NCBI GenBank assembly: GCA_938009335.1
Contig: CALLHT010000014.1
Span: 1-32,770 of the forward strand
Origin: an uncultured Rhizobiaceae group bacterium
GTDB taxonomy: Bacteria > Pseudomonadota > Alphaproteobacteria > Rhizobiales > Rhizobiaceae
Length of the DNA: 32,770 bases
Direction of reading: 5' to 3'
Of the stretch, positions 9,497-18,069 are shown in pieces (positions within the stretch are counted from its first letter, which is position 1; each line of letters begins with the position of its first letter). Both the position numbers and the translations under genes were made by a program. The notes under the pieces were generated by a model. That model saw only the letters and a list, made by a program, of their open reading frames with translations. It made no database searches and was not told where the DNA came from.

Positions 9497-9510
9497 AGCT
9501 GGCTTCCTAG

Positions 9511-9529
9511 ATTATACTTCACATATAAT
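9511..9529. promoter_or_regulatory. Inverted repeat ATTATA-cttcaca-TATAAT upstream of phd; candidate autoregulatory operator / -10 region
   Basis: Perfect 6-bp arms, 7-nt spacer; TATAAT reads as a -10 on the minus strand, upstream of the phd ATG (9494-9496). Confidence 0.4.
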
Positions 9530-9545
9530 AGCTAAAATGGTCAAT

Positions 9546-10463
9546 CTAGCTACCAATTGCGCCAATATCGTAAGGCGTGCCTTGATACACTTGGTTGATC
9601 CAGTTCCCGAATAGAAGATGTGCGTGTGAACGCCACCGGTTTTGAGGCGGAAGGTCGGGATTATCCGATGGATAGTAGTTGTGCGGAACTTCTATCGGCG
9701 TATTGTTGGCAATGTCTCGGTCATACTCTTCTTTCAACGAAGATGAATCATACTCAATGTGATTAAAAATATAGAGGCGATTCCCTTCCTCTTCATGAAT
9801 AAGACAAGGTCCGGTGACATCCGATTCCATCAATATATCGAGCGCGTCATGCTCTTTGATATCCTTAGAGCGAACCTCCGTCCAACGTGATACCGGAATT
9901 TGAAAATCATCAGAAAAGCCGCTTAAATAGGGCGATGTAGGTTTCAAATTTCTGTGGCGGTAGACGCCGAATGCTTTTTGATCGAGTTCGTATTTTGGCA
10001 CGTCGTGAAAGTGTTTGATCGCGGCCATTGCACCCCAGCAAATGAAAAAGCTCGAATGAACATGGGTTGTCGTCCAATCGAGGATCTGCTCCAGCTCAGA
10101 CCAATAATTTACATCCTGGAATTCCAAGGTCTCAATCGGGGCACCGGTAATCAGAAATCCGTCAAACTTTCGGTCCTTGATTTCATCCCACGTGTTATAA
10201 AAATCGAGCAAGTGGCCTTCTGCGGTATTCTTCGATTTGTGGCTGCCAATGCGTATGAGCGTAAGTTCTACCTGTAGAGGTGATGCACCTATAAGACGTG
10301 CAATCTGGGTTTCTGTCCGAATTTTATTCGGCATCAGATTCAGCAACCCAATCTGAAGCGGCCGGATATCCTGACGGTTAGCGTCTGTTTCTTTGAGAAC
10401 CTGTACGCCTTCGCTCTCAAGCGTTTTTCGGGCAGGCAAGCCGTCAGGTATACGAATAGGCAT
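9546..10463 (-). CDS. metA: Homoserine O-acyltransferase (MetA family; predicted acetyl-CoA user)
   Basis: '[23 protein letters not shown]', '[17 protein letters not shown]', catalytic Cys in '[10 protein letters not shown]'; 'GAPIETLEF' has Glu at the acyl-donor specificity position. Confidence 0.96.
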   Translation of the reverse strand: MPIRIPDGLPARKTLESEGVQVLKETDANRQDIRPLQIGLLNLMPNKIRTETQIARLIGASPLQVELTLIRIGSHKSKNTAEGHLLDFYNTWDEIKDRKFDGFLITGAPIETLEFQDVNYWSELEQILDWTTTHVHSSFFICWGAMAAIKHFHDVPKYELDQKAFGVYRHRNLKPTSPYLSGFSDDFQIPVSRWTEVRSKDIKEHDALDILMESDVTGPCLIHEEEGNRLYIFNHIEYDSSSLKEEYDRDIANNTPIEVPHNYYPSDNPDLPPQNRWRSHAHLLFGNWINQVYQGTPYDIGAIGS

Positions 10464-10471
10464 TTTTGCGT

Positions 10472-10524
10472 TCCCTCTTTAGCCAGTTATTTTACGTGGT
10501 TGCAATTCGGTGAAATCACCACGA
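10472..10524 (-). ncRNA. SAM-II (metA-type) riboswitch
   Basis: Minus strand TCGTGGTGATTTCACCGAATTGCAACCACGTAAAATAACTGGCTAAAGAGGGA aligns without gaps to the SAM-II pattern as recalled; P1 CGTGG/CCACG is complementary; it ends at the GAGGGA Shine-Dalgarno 8-9 nt before the metA ATG. Confidence 0.95.
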
Positions 10525-10564
10525 AATCTGTTTTTATTTAGACTGATAAGAATACCGGGTCAAC

Positions 10565-11425
10565 TCAACCCTGTTCTGCCTTATCCAGCGCTTCAAACCA
10601 GTTGATTGCTTCTTCTGCCCAACCCTTTGGCACACCATGCCCTCCGTCGAATAGGTTAAACTGAAGTGCACTGCCTTCTGTGCATTTAATCCACCAGCGT
10701 TTCCAAAACTTGCCGGAGGTGTCATAGCGGTCTGCTTTGTGGTTCCAGCAGCCATTGGTCTTGCGCATGATTTGCAGGCCAACAAAAACGTCGCCTTGTT
10801 CGATGCGGAAATTACCGAGAACACGTCCCTCAAGCGGGACCGTTCCATCACGCCATCCATGTGTGTGGAGAAATTTAACAGGGCCGGAGCAATCCGTTCC
10901 GGCATCATGTGGCCGCCAGAATGAGCCCGCAACAGGTGCAAATGCCTTTGCAACGTTAGGGTCTTCACAAGCCAAATACCAAACCATGGATCCGCCAATA
11001 GAAAATCCGGTCATCAACATCGTATCCCGATCGAGGTTGAACCGACTCGCCGCGTCAGCCATTACTTCCTTCATGAAGGCGAGTTCATCGCGTCGCTTTT
11101 CTCGCTTGGGATGGAAAGACCAACCAGGACCAAACTTGGAATTGGGTCGTTTCAAACCGCTTGGCGCAATCACCGCATAACCGCGGGACAAGAATGTTTC
11201 TACCATTTCGCGGTTCTTCAGCGATCTCTGACCACTACCACCTGCTCCATGCAGGTAAATCATCGCTGGAATTAACTGTGTGGGGTCAGCGCGTTCAGGT
11301 AGCTCTATGTTGTATTTGCCAAGAGCGACGTCGCACTCATCTGCCCCAATTCCACAAACTTGATCCGCGAAAGATTGAGAGGTCAGAGCAACCAAAACAG
11401 CAAAAGTAATCAATAATGTGCGCAT
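10565..11425 (-). CDS. Secreted PHB depolymerase-family / LpqC-like esterase
   Basis: Signal peptide 'MRTLLITFAVLVALTSQSFA'; 'MIYLHGAGGSG', nucleophile elbow 'GFSIGGSMVW', 'LHTHGWRDGTVPLEG'. Confidence 0.85.
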   Translation of the reverse strand: MRTLLITFAVLVALTSQSFADQVCGIGADECDVALGKYNIELPERADPTQLIPAMIYLHGAGGSGQRSLKNREMVETFLSRGYAVIAPSGLKRPNSKFGPGWSFHPKREKRRDELAFMKEVMADAASRFNLDRDTMLMTGFSIGGSMVWYLACEDPNVAKAFAPVAGSFWRPHDAGTDCSGPVKFLHTHGWRDGTVPLEGRVLGNFRIEQGDVFVGLQIMRKTNGCWNHKADRYDTSGKFWKRWWIKCTEGSALQFNLFDGGHGVPKGWAEEAINWFEALDKAEQG

Positions 11426-11531
11426 AATGGACTTTCCGCTAAATTCTGTAAGAACAGATAGCAGTTAGGCCATAGTTTCAAGATGCTCGCGTAAGTGTGA
11501 TGCTAAAGCCGAAATGCAATCGTCTTCGTCT

Positions 11532-11987
11532 CTACTTGAGATCTACCTCTCTCAGTTCCTCCAAAAGATCTAAGAGGTCATTTACTTTTTTCTTGCCCAT
11601 GTGGTTTTCCAACTGTCGGTAGATATCATTCGAGAATTGAATGTTCTCGTGAACAACTCCTCGCCCCTTTGAAGTGATTTCCACCATTACCTTTCTTCTG
11701 TCGTGCTCATCTCCAAGCCGATTGAGAAGCCCTTGATTTTCCATAGAGCGCGCAATTCGCGTAACGCTGGGGAGCAGAAGGCAGGCTCGCTCCGCCAAAG
11801 CTGATTGCTCAAGTTTTCCGCTTTCCTCAAGCGTTCTGAGTATTCGCCATTTCTGTTCGGTCAACCCGATATCGTTTAGCATCACCCGAATGGGTGCCAT
11901 CATCGTTTCACGTGCCCGCAGCAGAGCGATTGGCAAAGCGCGCGACGTTTCTCTAATCTCGTCGCCATGGATCTTTTGTTCATACAT
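11532..11987 (-). CDS. hpaR: MarR-family repressor of homoprotocatechuate degradation (HpaR)
   Basis: 'SRALPIALLRARETMMAPIRVMLNDIGLTEQKWRILRTLEESGKLEQSALAERACLLLPSVTRI' is HpaR-like; divergent from the hpa genes. Confidence 0.92.
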   Translation of the reverse strand: MYEQKIHGDEIRETSRALPIALLRARETMMAPIRVMLNDIGLTEQKWRILRTLEESGKLEQSALAERACLLLPSVTRIARSMENQGLLNRLGDEHDRRKVMVEITSKGRGVVHENIQFSNDIYRQLENHMGKKKVNDLLDLLEELREVDLK

Positions 11988-12022
11988 ACGTTAACACTAC
12001 TGATTTTTAGATACTTAACAAG

Positions 12023-12059
12023 ACAAGTAATTGACTTGTGCTTAGGAGGACCTTAACAT
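12023..12059 (+). promoter_or_regulatory. hpaF promoter with overlapping inverted repeat (candidate HpaR operator)
   Basis: ACAAGT-aattg-ACTTGT at 12023-12039; -35 TTGACT (12031-12036), 17-nt spacer, -10 TAACAT (12054-12059); RBS ggagga about 12072, ATG 12081. Confidence 0.65.
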
Positions 12060-12080
12060 CGCAACTAGTTTGGAGGAGCT

Positions 12081-12467
12081 ATGCCGCATCTTACGATAGA
12101 TTATTCTGCTAATATGGAAGACCGGATTGATATTGCAGAACTGTGTAACCGTATCAGATTGGCGGCAATTGAAACTGGTGTATTTCCCAAAGCAGGGGTT
12201 CGGGTTCGGGCTTTTAAAGCAGATCATGTGTCCATCGCAGATGGAGCCCCGGATAATGGGTATATCGATATATCTGTGCGGCTGCGTGAGGGACGTGATC
12301 AGGACACAAGAGAGCGGGCCACTCAACAAATCTTCTCAGCGGTAGAGGCGTATCTAAACCCTTCAATGGAAAAGTTCCCGATCGCACTTTCACTCGAGAT
12401 GCGGAACATTGATGCTTCGCTGAGCCCTAAGTCCAATTCAATTCGTAAATTTTTGAAAGAGGGCTAG
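12081..12467 (+). CDS. hpaF: 5-carboxymethyl-2-hydroxymuconate delta-isomerase
   Basis: 'MPHLTIDYSANMEDRIDIAELCNRI...', 'YIDISVRLREGRDQDTRERATQQIF'. Confidence 0.93.
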   Translation: MPHLTIDYSANMEDRIDIAELCNRIRLAAIETGVFPKAGVRVRAFKADHVSIADGAPDNGYIDISVRLREGRDQDTRERATQQIFSAVEAYLNPSMEKFPIALSLEMRNIDASLSPKSNSIRKFLKEG

Positions 12468-12470
12468 CAC

Positions 12471-13982
12471 ATGGCTGATCTCGCAGATCATGAACAAAAA
12501 CTTGCAGGCTATCTAAAACGCTTTAGGCAAGACGGTGTGATGAACCACATTGCTGGGGAAAACTGTCCTGCGGTTTTTGGTGAGAGTTTCAATAATGCCT
12601 CGCCCGTCGACGAAGAGCATATTTGCTCTGTTGCCAAAAGTTCTAAAGACGATGTGGATGCGGCCGCTATAGCCGCGAAAGAAGCCTTTCCGGCATGGCG
12701 CGACATGGATGGTGCAGCGCGTAAAAAAGTTCTCCATGCAATCGCAGATGGGATTGTTGCACGTGCTGAGGAGATTGCACTTTGCGAGTGTTGGGACACT
12801 GGACAGGCGTTTCGCTTTATGTCGAAAGCAGCATTGCGGGGCGCAGAAAATTTTAGATTTTTTGCTGACAAGGCTCCCGCCGCAAGAGATGGCCAATCGT
12901 TACCTTCCGCGACATTGATGAATCTGACGACACGTGTCCCCATTGGGCCAATAGGCGTCATTACACCTTGGAATACACCGTTTATGCTTTCTACTTGGAA
13001 GATCGCACCTGCATTGGCTGCGGGATGCACTGTGGTTCACAAGCCTGCGGAACTCTCTCCGATCACAGCTAAAATATTGTTAGAGATTGCAGAAGAAGCA
13101 GGATTGCCGAAAGGTGTCTGGAATCTGGTGAACGGGTTCGGTGAAGATGCAGGCAGAGCCCTCACCGAGCATCCCGATATCAAAGCGATCGCATTCGTTG
13201 GAGAGAGCAAGACCGGCTCCATGATTATGAAACAGGGTGCGGATACATTAAAGCGTGTTCACTTTGAACTGGGCGGGAAAAACCCAGTCGTTGTTTTTGC
13301 CGATGCGGACCTTGACCGTGCCTTGGATGCGGCGATCTTCATGATTTATTCGTTAAATGGCGAACGCTGCACATCGTCTTCTCGTTTGTTGATTGAAGAC
13401 AGTATTGCGGATGAGTTTATTTCTCGACTTGCAGAGCGCGTCAACAAAATCAAAGTGGGCAATCCACTGGACCCGAAAACGGAATTGGGGCCGCTTATCA
13501 GCGACGGCCATTTTGACAAGGTCTCTTCCTATTTCGATGTTGCAAAGAGTGAAGGAGCTCAAATTACTGCTGGTGGAGAACGCCACGGCGAAAAAGGTTT
13601 CTTTGTTAAGCCCACCCTTTTTGCCGAAGCAAAGAATGATATGCGCATTGCACAAGAGGAAATCTTTGGTCCGGTCCTCACAACAATACGGTTTAAGGAT
13701 GAAGAAGAAGCGCTTAAGCTAGCCAACGACGTTCAGTATGGGTTAACCGGATACGTTTGGACCAATGACCTCACACGGGCGATGCGGTTCACAGAAAAGC
13801 TTGAAGCCGGAATGATCTGGGTAAATTCAGAAAATGTACGCCATCTACCAACACCATTTGGTGGGGTGAAAGCATCGGGTATAGGTCGTGATGGCGGAGA
13901 TTGGTCATTCGAATTTTATATGGAACAAAAGCACATTGGTTTGGCTACGGGATATCACAAGATTCCGCAGCTTGGTGTATGA
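12471..13982 (+). CDS. hpaE: 5-carboxymethyl-2-hydroxymuconate semialdehyde dehydrogenase
   Basis: ALDH fold: 'VITPWNTPFMLSTWKIAPALAAGCTVVHKP', 'FELGGKNPVVVFADAD', 'NGERCTSSSRLL'; position between hpaF and hpaD. Confidence 0.93.
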   Translation: MADLADHEQKLAGYLKRFRQDGVMNHIAGENCPAVFGESFNNASPVDEEHICSVAKSSKDDVDAAAIAAKEAFPAWRDMDGAARKKVLHAIADGIVARAEEIALCECWDTGQAFRFMSKAALRGAENFRFFADKAPAARDGQSLPSATLMNLTTRVPIGPIGVITPWNTPFMLSTWKIAPALAAGCTVVHKPAELSPITAKILLEIAEEAGLPKGVWNLVNGFGEDAGRALTEHPDIKAIAFVGESKTGSMIMKQGADTLKRVHFELGGKNPVVVFADADLDRALDAAIFMIYSLNGERCTSSSRLLIEDSIADEFISRLAERVNKIKVGNPLDPKTELGPLISDGHFDKVSSYFDVAKSEGAQITAGGERHGEKGFFVKPTLFAEAKNDMRIAQEEIFGPVLTTIRFKDEEEALKLANDVQYGLTGYVWTNDLTRAMRFTEKLEAGMIWVNSENVRHLPTPFGGVKASGIGRDGGDWSFEFYMEQKHIGLATGYHKIPQLGV

Positions 13983-13997
13983 TTTCGGAGAACCGCA

Positions 13998-14981
13998 ATG
14001 CCCGTACCAACACCTAATTTATATCCGGATGTTAACATTGTTCGCCTAAGCCACGTTTGTCTAAACGTATCAGACTTAGCCGCTTCGAAACGATTTTATT
14101 GCGATACACTTGGACTGCAAGTAAGCGCGGAAACTCAAGCTCATGTCTATCTTCGGGCCATGGAGGAACGTGGGCATCACTGCGTCATCCTGCAGAAATC
14201 AGAAAACCCTGGTACGGTTGAAGTCATGGGCTTCAAAACGTATTCTGAGCAAGACTTAGACAATGCGGAGAAATGGTTTCAGTCAAAGGGGCGTGATACG
14301 CAATGGGCGGAACGCCCTTTTCAGGGACGCACTCTGCTTACATCCGACAATCTTGGGATGCCGCTGGAGTTTTATCATACAATGGAGAAGCTCCCTTCCA
14401 TTCATCAAAAATATGAGCTGTATCGAGGCGTGAAACCCTTGCGCATCGATCATTTCAATTGCTTCTCGACCAATGTAGATAAAAGCGTTGCATTCTATAA
14501 TGAGTTGGGGTTCCGGGTAACTGAATACACGGAAGATGAAGAATCCAAAAAACTATGGGCCGCATGGATGCATCGTAAAGGTGGCGTGCATGATGTTGCT
14601 TTCACGAACGGTAAGGGACCGCGTTTGCATCACCTTGCATTTTGGGTGCCCACGCCGCTCAACATTATCGATCTACTCGATTTGATGTCGACCACGGGTT
14701 ACCTCTCAAACATTGAGCGGGGACCAGGGCGACACGGTATCTCAAATGCATTCTTCCTCTACATTCGCGACCCGGATGGTCATAGAACAGAGATTTATTG
14801 TTCAGACTATCAAACTGTCGACCCTGATCTGGAGCCGATCAAATGGGATTTGAAAGACCCGCAGCGGCAAACGCTATGGGGCGCACCTGCGCCAAAGAGC
14901 TGGTTCGAGGAAGGTTCAAATTTCGTGGATGTTGAGGTTTCAGAACCACAACTAAAAGCAACGCCCATCGTGGCGCCTTAG
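13998..14981 (+). CDS. hpaD: 3,4-dihydroxyphenylacetate 2,3-dioxygenase, vicinal-oxygen-chelate (type I) class
   Basis: Two VOC modules; metal-ligand contexts 'LRIDHFNCFS', 'RLHHLAFWV', 'HRTEIYCSDYQ' retained; resembles the Brevibacterium/Arthrobacter HPCD/MndD type. Confidence 0.93.
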   Translation: MPVPTPNLYPDVNIVRLSHVCLNVSDLAASKRFYCDTLGLQVSAETQAHVYLRAMEERGHHCVILQKSENPGTVEVMGFKTYSEQDLDNAEKWFQSKGRDTQWAERPFQGRTLLTSDNLGMPLEFYHTMEKLPSIHQKYELYRGVKPLRIDHFNCFSTNVDKSVAFYNELGFRVTEYTEDEESKKLWAAWMHRKGGVHDVAFTNGKGPRLHHLAFWVPTPLNIIDLLDLMSTTGYLSNIERGPGRHGISNAFFLYIRDPDGHRTEIYCSDYQTVDPDLEPIKWDLKDPQRQTLWGAPAPKSWFEEGSNFVDVEVSEPQLKATPIVAP

Positions 14982-14991
14982 GTGTAGCTTG

Positions 14992-16389
14992 ATGGATTGG
15001 GACGAATATCCAAGATATGCCAAAGAGATAGCCGATTGGGGCGCTGAATATTATCGCACCCTGCGTGACAGACCGGTTCGTGCACAGACATTGCCCGGAG
15101 AAGTTGCCCAGAAAATCGCTCTCAATCCTCCCGAAAAAGCTGAGAGCATGGATGAAATAATGGCCGACTTTCATCAGATCATCATGCCGGGCATGACACA
15201 TTGGCAGCATCCCAGTTTCTTTGCTTATTTTCCGGCGAATTCTTCGCCGCCCTCGGCAGTAGCCGAAATGATCGTCAACACAATGGCATCCCAATGTATG
15301 CTTTGGCAGACATCTCCCGCAGCTACCGAACTTGAAGAAATGATGGTTGACTGGTTGCGCCAAGCTCTTGCTCTTCCTGAAGGTTTCAAAGGCGTAATAC
15401 AGGATAGTGCCTCTTCAGCCACGCTTTCTGCTGTTCTAACCATGAGGGAGCGAGCAACCGGATGGAGCGGCAATCGCGAAGGTTTGGCAGATAAACGAAA
15501 ACTACGCATTTACTGTTCTAACCAGGTTCATTCTTCCATCGACCGAGCTTGCTGGGTTGCGGGGATTGGGCAGGAAAACCTTGTTAAGATCACGACTGAA
15601 GGAAACAATTTTGGAGTCAATATTGCGGGTCTTAAACAGGCGATAGAAGTCGATAGGGAAAAGGGTTATGTTCCAGCTGGGATTATTGCAGTAACCGGTG
15701 GAACTGGAATTGGTGCGTGGGATGATCTGGAAGCCGTTGGCAAGATTGCTCAAAGCGAAGATCTCTATACGCATCTTGATGCTGCATGGGCGGGTTCAGC
15801 CATGATTTGCCCGGAGCATCGGGATAAGTTTTGGCGCGGTGCTGAAACTTTCGACAGCATTGTCTTTAATCCGCACAAATGGCTGGGCGCGCAATTCGAC
15901 TGCTCTATACAATTCCTGAAGGATCCGAGCGCGCAACTCAGTACGCTCAAAATTGAGCCGGAATATTTAAAAACTACAGAGCAATCTGTGACGAATTTTT
16001 CCGAATGGACAATACCGCTTGGTAGACGGTTTCGTTCATTGAAGCTTTGGTTTGTTTTGCGTGCATACGGGCTGGAAGGGCTGCGTGAACGGATTCGCAA
16101 TCATGTTACTTGGGCAAATGAAGTGTGTGAACGGATCAGAAAACTCGAGGAATTTGAAATCGTTACAGAACCGATCTTGAGCCTGTTTAGTTTTCGATGT
16201 GTTGATGATGATGCAAAACAACAGGAGCTTTTAGATGCTATCAATCATGATGGCCGGATCTACCTGACACAGGGTCTGCATCAAGGCCGCAAGATGATCC
16301 GGTTTCAAGTTGGGCAATTTGCTACAACTAGAGATGATGTGTTGAACGCCTGTGATGTCATCAATGAAATTTGGAAAGAGATACGATGA
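14992..16389 (+). CDS. PLP-dependent aromatic-L-amino-acid decarboxylase family protein (candidate aromatic acetaldehyde synthase)
   Basis: Group II decarboxylase: 'HPSFFAYFPANSSPPSAVAEM', 'NQVHSSIDRACWVAGI', PLP-Lys 'FNPHKWLGAQFDCS', 'WTIPLGRRFRSLKLWFVLRAYG'. The track start at 14989 is TTG; ATG at 14992 preferred. Confidence 0.93.
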   Translation: MDWDEYPRYAKEIADWGAEYYRTLRDRPVRAQTLPGEVAQKIALNPPEKAESMDEIMADFHQIIMPGMTHWQHPSFFAYFPANSSPPSAVAEMIVNTMASQCMLWQTSPAATELEEMMVDWLRQALALPEGFKGVIQDSASSATLSAVLTMRERATGWSGNREGLADKRKLRIYCSNQVHSSIDRACWVAGIGQENLVKITTEGNNFGVNIAGLKQAIEVDREKGYVPAGIIAVTGGTGIGAWDDLEAVGKIAQSEDLYTHLDAAWAGSAMICPEHRDKFWRGAETFDSIVFNPHKWLGAQFDCSIQFLKDPSAQLSTLKIEPEYLKTTEQSVTNFSEWTIPLGRRFRSLKLWFVLRAYGLEGLRERIRNHVTWANEVCERIRKLEEFEIVTEPILSLFSFRCVDDDAKQQELLDAINHDGRIYLTQGLHQGRKMIRFQVGQFATTRDDVLNACDVINEIWKEIR

Positions 16390-17237
16390 AATTTGCCACT
16401 TATACAGCCAATGGCAAAACCCATTTTGGTGCGGTAACTAACGATGGGATGATTGCCCTAGATCATCAGTTTCCGCAGTGGGAAACTCTGAAGGAGGTAA
16501 TTGCGGCAGGTGCTCTTGATCAGTTGGCTGAGGCTGCTGACAACATGTCTGTTTCGCATGCTGAATTTGAGTATGAAATTCCTATTTCTAATCCGGGAAA
16601 GATAATCTGCGTCGGGGTGAATTTTCCTGATCGGAATGCCGAATACAAAGATGGGACCGAGCAGCCAAAGCACATGTCTTTGTTCCCCCGTTTTCCAAGT
16701 TCGTTTACCGGGCATGGTCGGCCGTTAATCCGACCACCTGAAAGTGAAAAACTAGATTACGAGGGCGAAGTCGCTGTTGTGATTGGTAAGCAAGGTCGGC
16801 GGATAGCTGCACCAGACGCATATGATCACATTGCAGCGCTCACACTTTGCAATGAAGGCACCATTCGCGACTGGGTGCGGCACGCGAAGTTTAATGTCAC
16901 TCAAGGAAAAAACTGGGATCATTCCGGCTCCATTGGCCCATGGCTTGTTCCCTTTGAGGACCCTTCTCAACTTGATGACGCTCGCATCATAACCCGTGTA
17001 AATGGCGAAGTTCGTCAAGACGACACTTTGAGCCGGATGATGTTTCCAATCCGCGAAGAGATTGCATATATTTCAACATTCACCACTGTGGAACCCGGCG
17101 ATATCATCATCACCGGAACACCGACAGGCGCAGGCGCACGGCTGGACCCACCTCAGTTTCTGAAACCGGGTGATGTGGTGGAAGTCGAAGTAGAAGGCAT
17201 CGGCACATTGAGAAATTCGATCGAGGACGAAGCATGA
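16386..17237 (+). CDS. hpaG: FAH-family hydrolase, HpaG-like 5-oxopent-3-ene-1,2,5-tricarboxylate decarboxylase / isomerase
   Basis: 'KIICVGVNFPDRNAEYKDG', 'LDYEGEVAVVIGKQGRRI', 'GDIIITGTPTGAGARLDPPQFLKPGDVVEVEVEGIGTLRN'; ATGA overlap with the upstream gene. Confidence 0.88.
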   Translation: MKFATYTANGKTHFGAVTNDGMIALDHQFPQWETLKEVIAAGALDQLAEAADNMSVSHAEFEYEIPISNPGKIICVGVNFPDRNAEYKDGTEQPKHMSLFPRFPSSFTGHGRPLIRPPESEKLDYEGEVAVVIGKQGRRIAAPDAYDHIAALTLCNEGTIRDWVRHAKFNVTQGKNWDHSGSIGPWLVPFEDPSQLDDARIITRVNGEVRQDDTLSRMMFPIREEIAYISTFTTVEPGDIIITGTPTGAGARLDPPQFLKPGDVVEVEVEGIGTLRNSIEDEA

Positions 17238-18034
17238 AACCCGCCGATCACGCAACAGCTGCCCGTGAACTCTTGCAAGCGGAAAAGACTAAAAATCAAA
17301 TTGGACTGCTCAGCGTGCAATACCCTGAAATTACTATGGATGATGCTTATGCGATCCAGAATGCGATTTTCGATCAAAAGATCGCGGAGGGGAGAAAGGT
17401 CGTTGGTTGGAAAATCGGCCTCACATCTAGAGCCATGCAAAATGCATTGAACATTGATATTCCCGATAGCGGTATTCTGTTCGACGACATGGTATTTGAT
17501 GATGGCGCCACCGTACCGAAGGGACGGTTTATTCAGCCAAGAATGGAAGCTGAGATTGCTTTCGTCATGAAAGAACCCCTCGGCGGTTCGAATATCAACC
17601 GTGATGACGTGATTGCAGCAACCGACTATGTTGCGCCATCGATTGAAATTCTAGATACAAGAATTTTACGCGTGGACCCTGAAACAGGTAAAACAAGGAA
17701 CATTTGCGATACGATTTCAGATAATGCTGCAAATGCAGGTATTGTGGTTGGTGCGCAACATCATGCCATCAATGCACATGATCTTCGCTGGGTCGGCGCA
17801 ATGGTCTTTTCGAATGGCAATATTGAGGAAACCGGCCTTGGCGCGGGTGTACTGAATGATCCGGTTGAAAGCGTTGTCTGGCTTGCAAGACGTATGGCGC
17901 AATACAATCAAAAGATCGAAGCGGGACAAGTGATTTTATCGGGTAGCTTCATTCGTCCGATTGAATGTCCATCGGGAACCGAAATTCACGCCGATTTTGG
18001 ATCCTTTGGGTCCGTGGATATTTCATTCTCCTAG
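17234..18034 (+). CDS. hpaH: 2-oxohept-4-ene-1,7-dioate hydratase
   Basis: 'VVGWKIGLTSRAMQNALNIDIPDSGILFDDMVF', 'RMEAEIAFVMKEPLGG', 'HADFGSFGSVDISF'; ATGA overlap with the upstream gene. Confidence 0.93.
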   Translation: MKPADHATAARELLQAEKTKNQIGLLSVQYPEITMDDAYAIQNAIFDQKIAEGRKVVGWKIGLTSRAMQNALNIDIPDSGILFDDMVFDDGATVPKGRFIQPRMEAEIAFVMKEPLGGSNINRDDVIAATDYVAPSIEILDTRILRVDPETGKTRNICDTISDNAANAGIVVGAQHHAINAHDLRWVGAMVFSNGNIEETGLGAGVLNDPVESVVWLARRMAQYNQKIEAGQVILSGSFIRPIECPSGTEIHADFGSFGSVDISFS

Positions 18035-18069
18035 GTTCTATCCCAAACATTTTGCTTGGTTGTCGCGTT

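Noticed and set aside
18043-18059. Short inverted repeat CCAAACATTTTGCTTGG between convergent hpaH and the FAD monooxygenase as a terminator
   Set aside because: Stem is short and imperfect, with no T-run on either strand.
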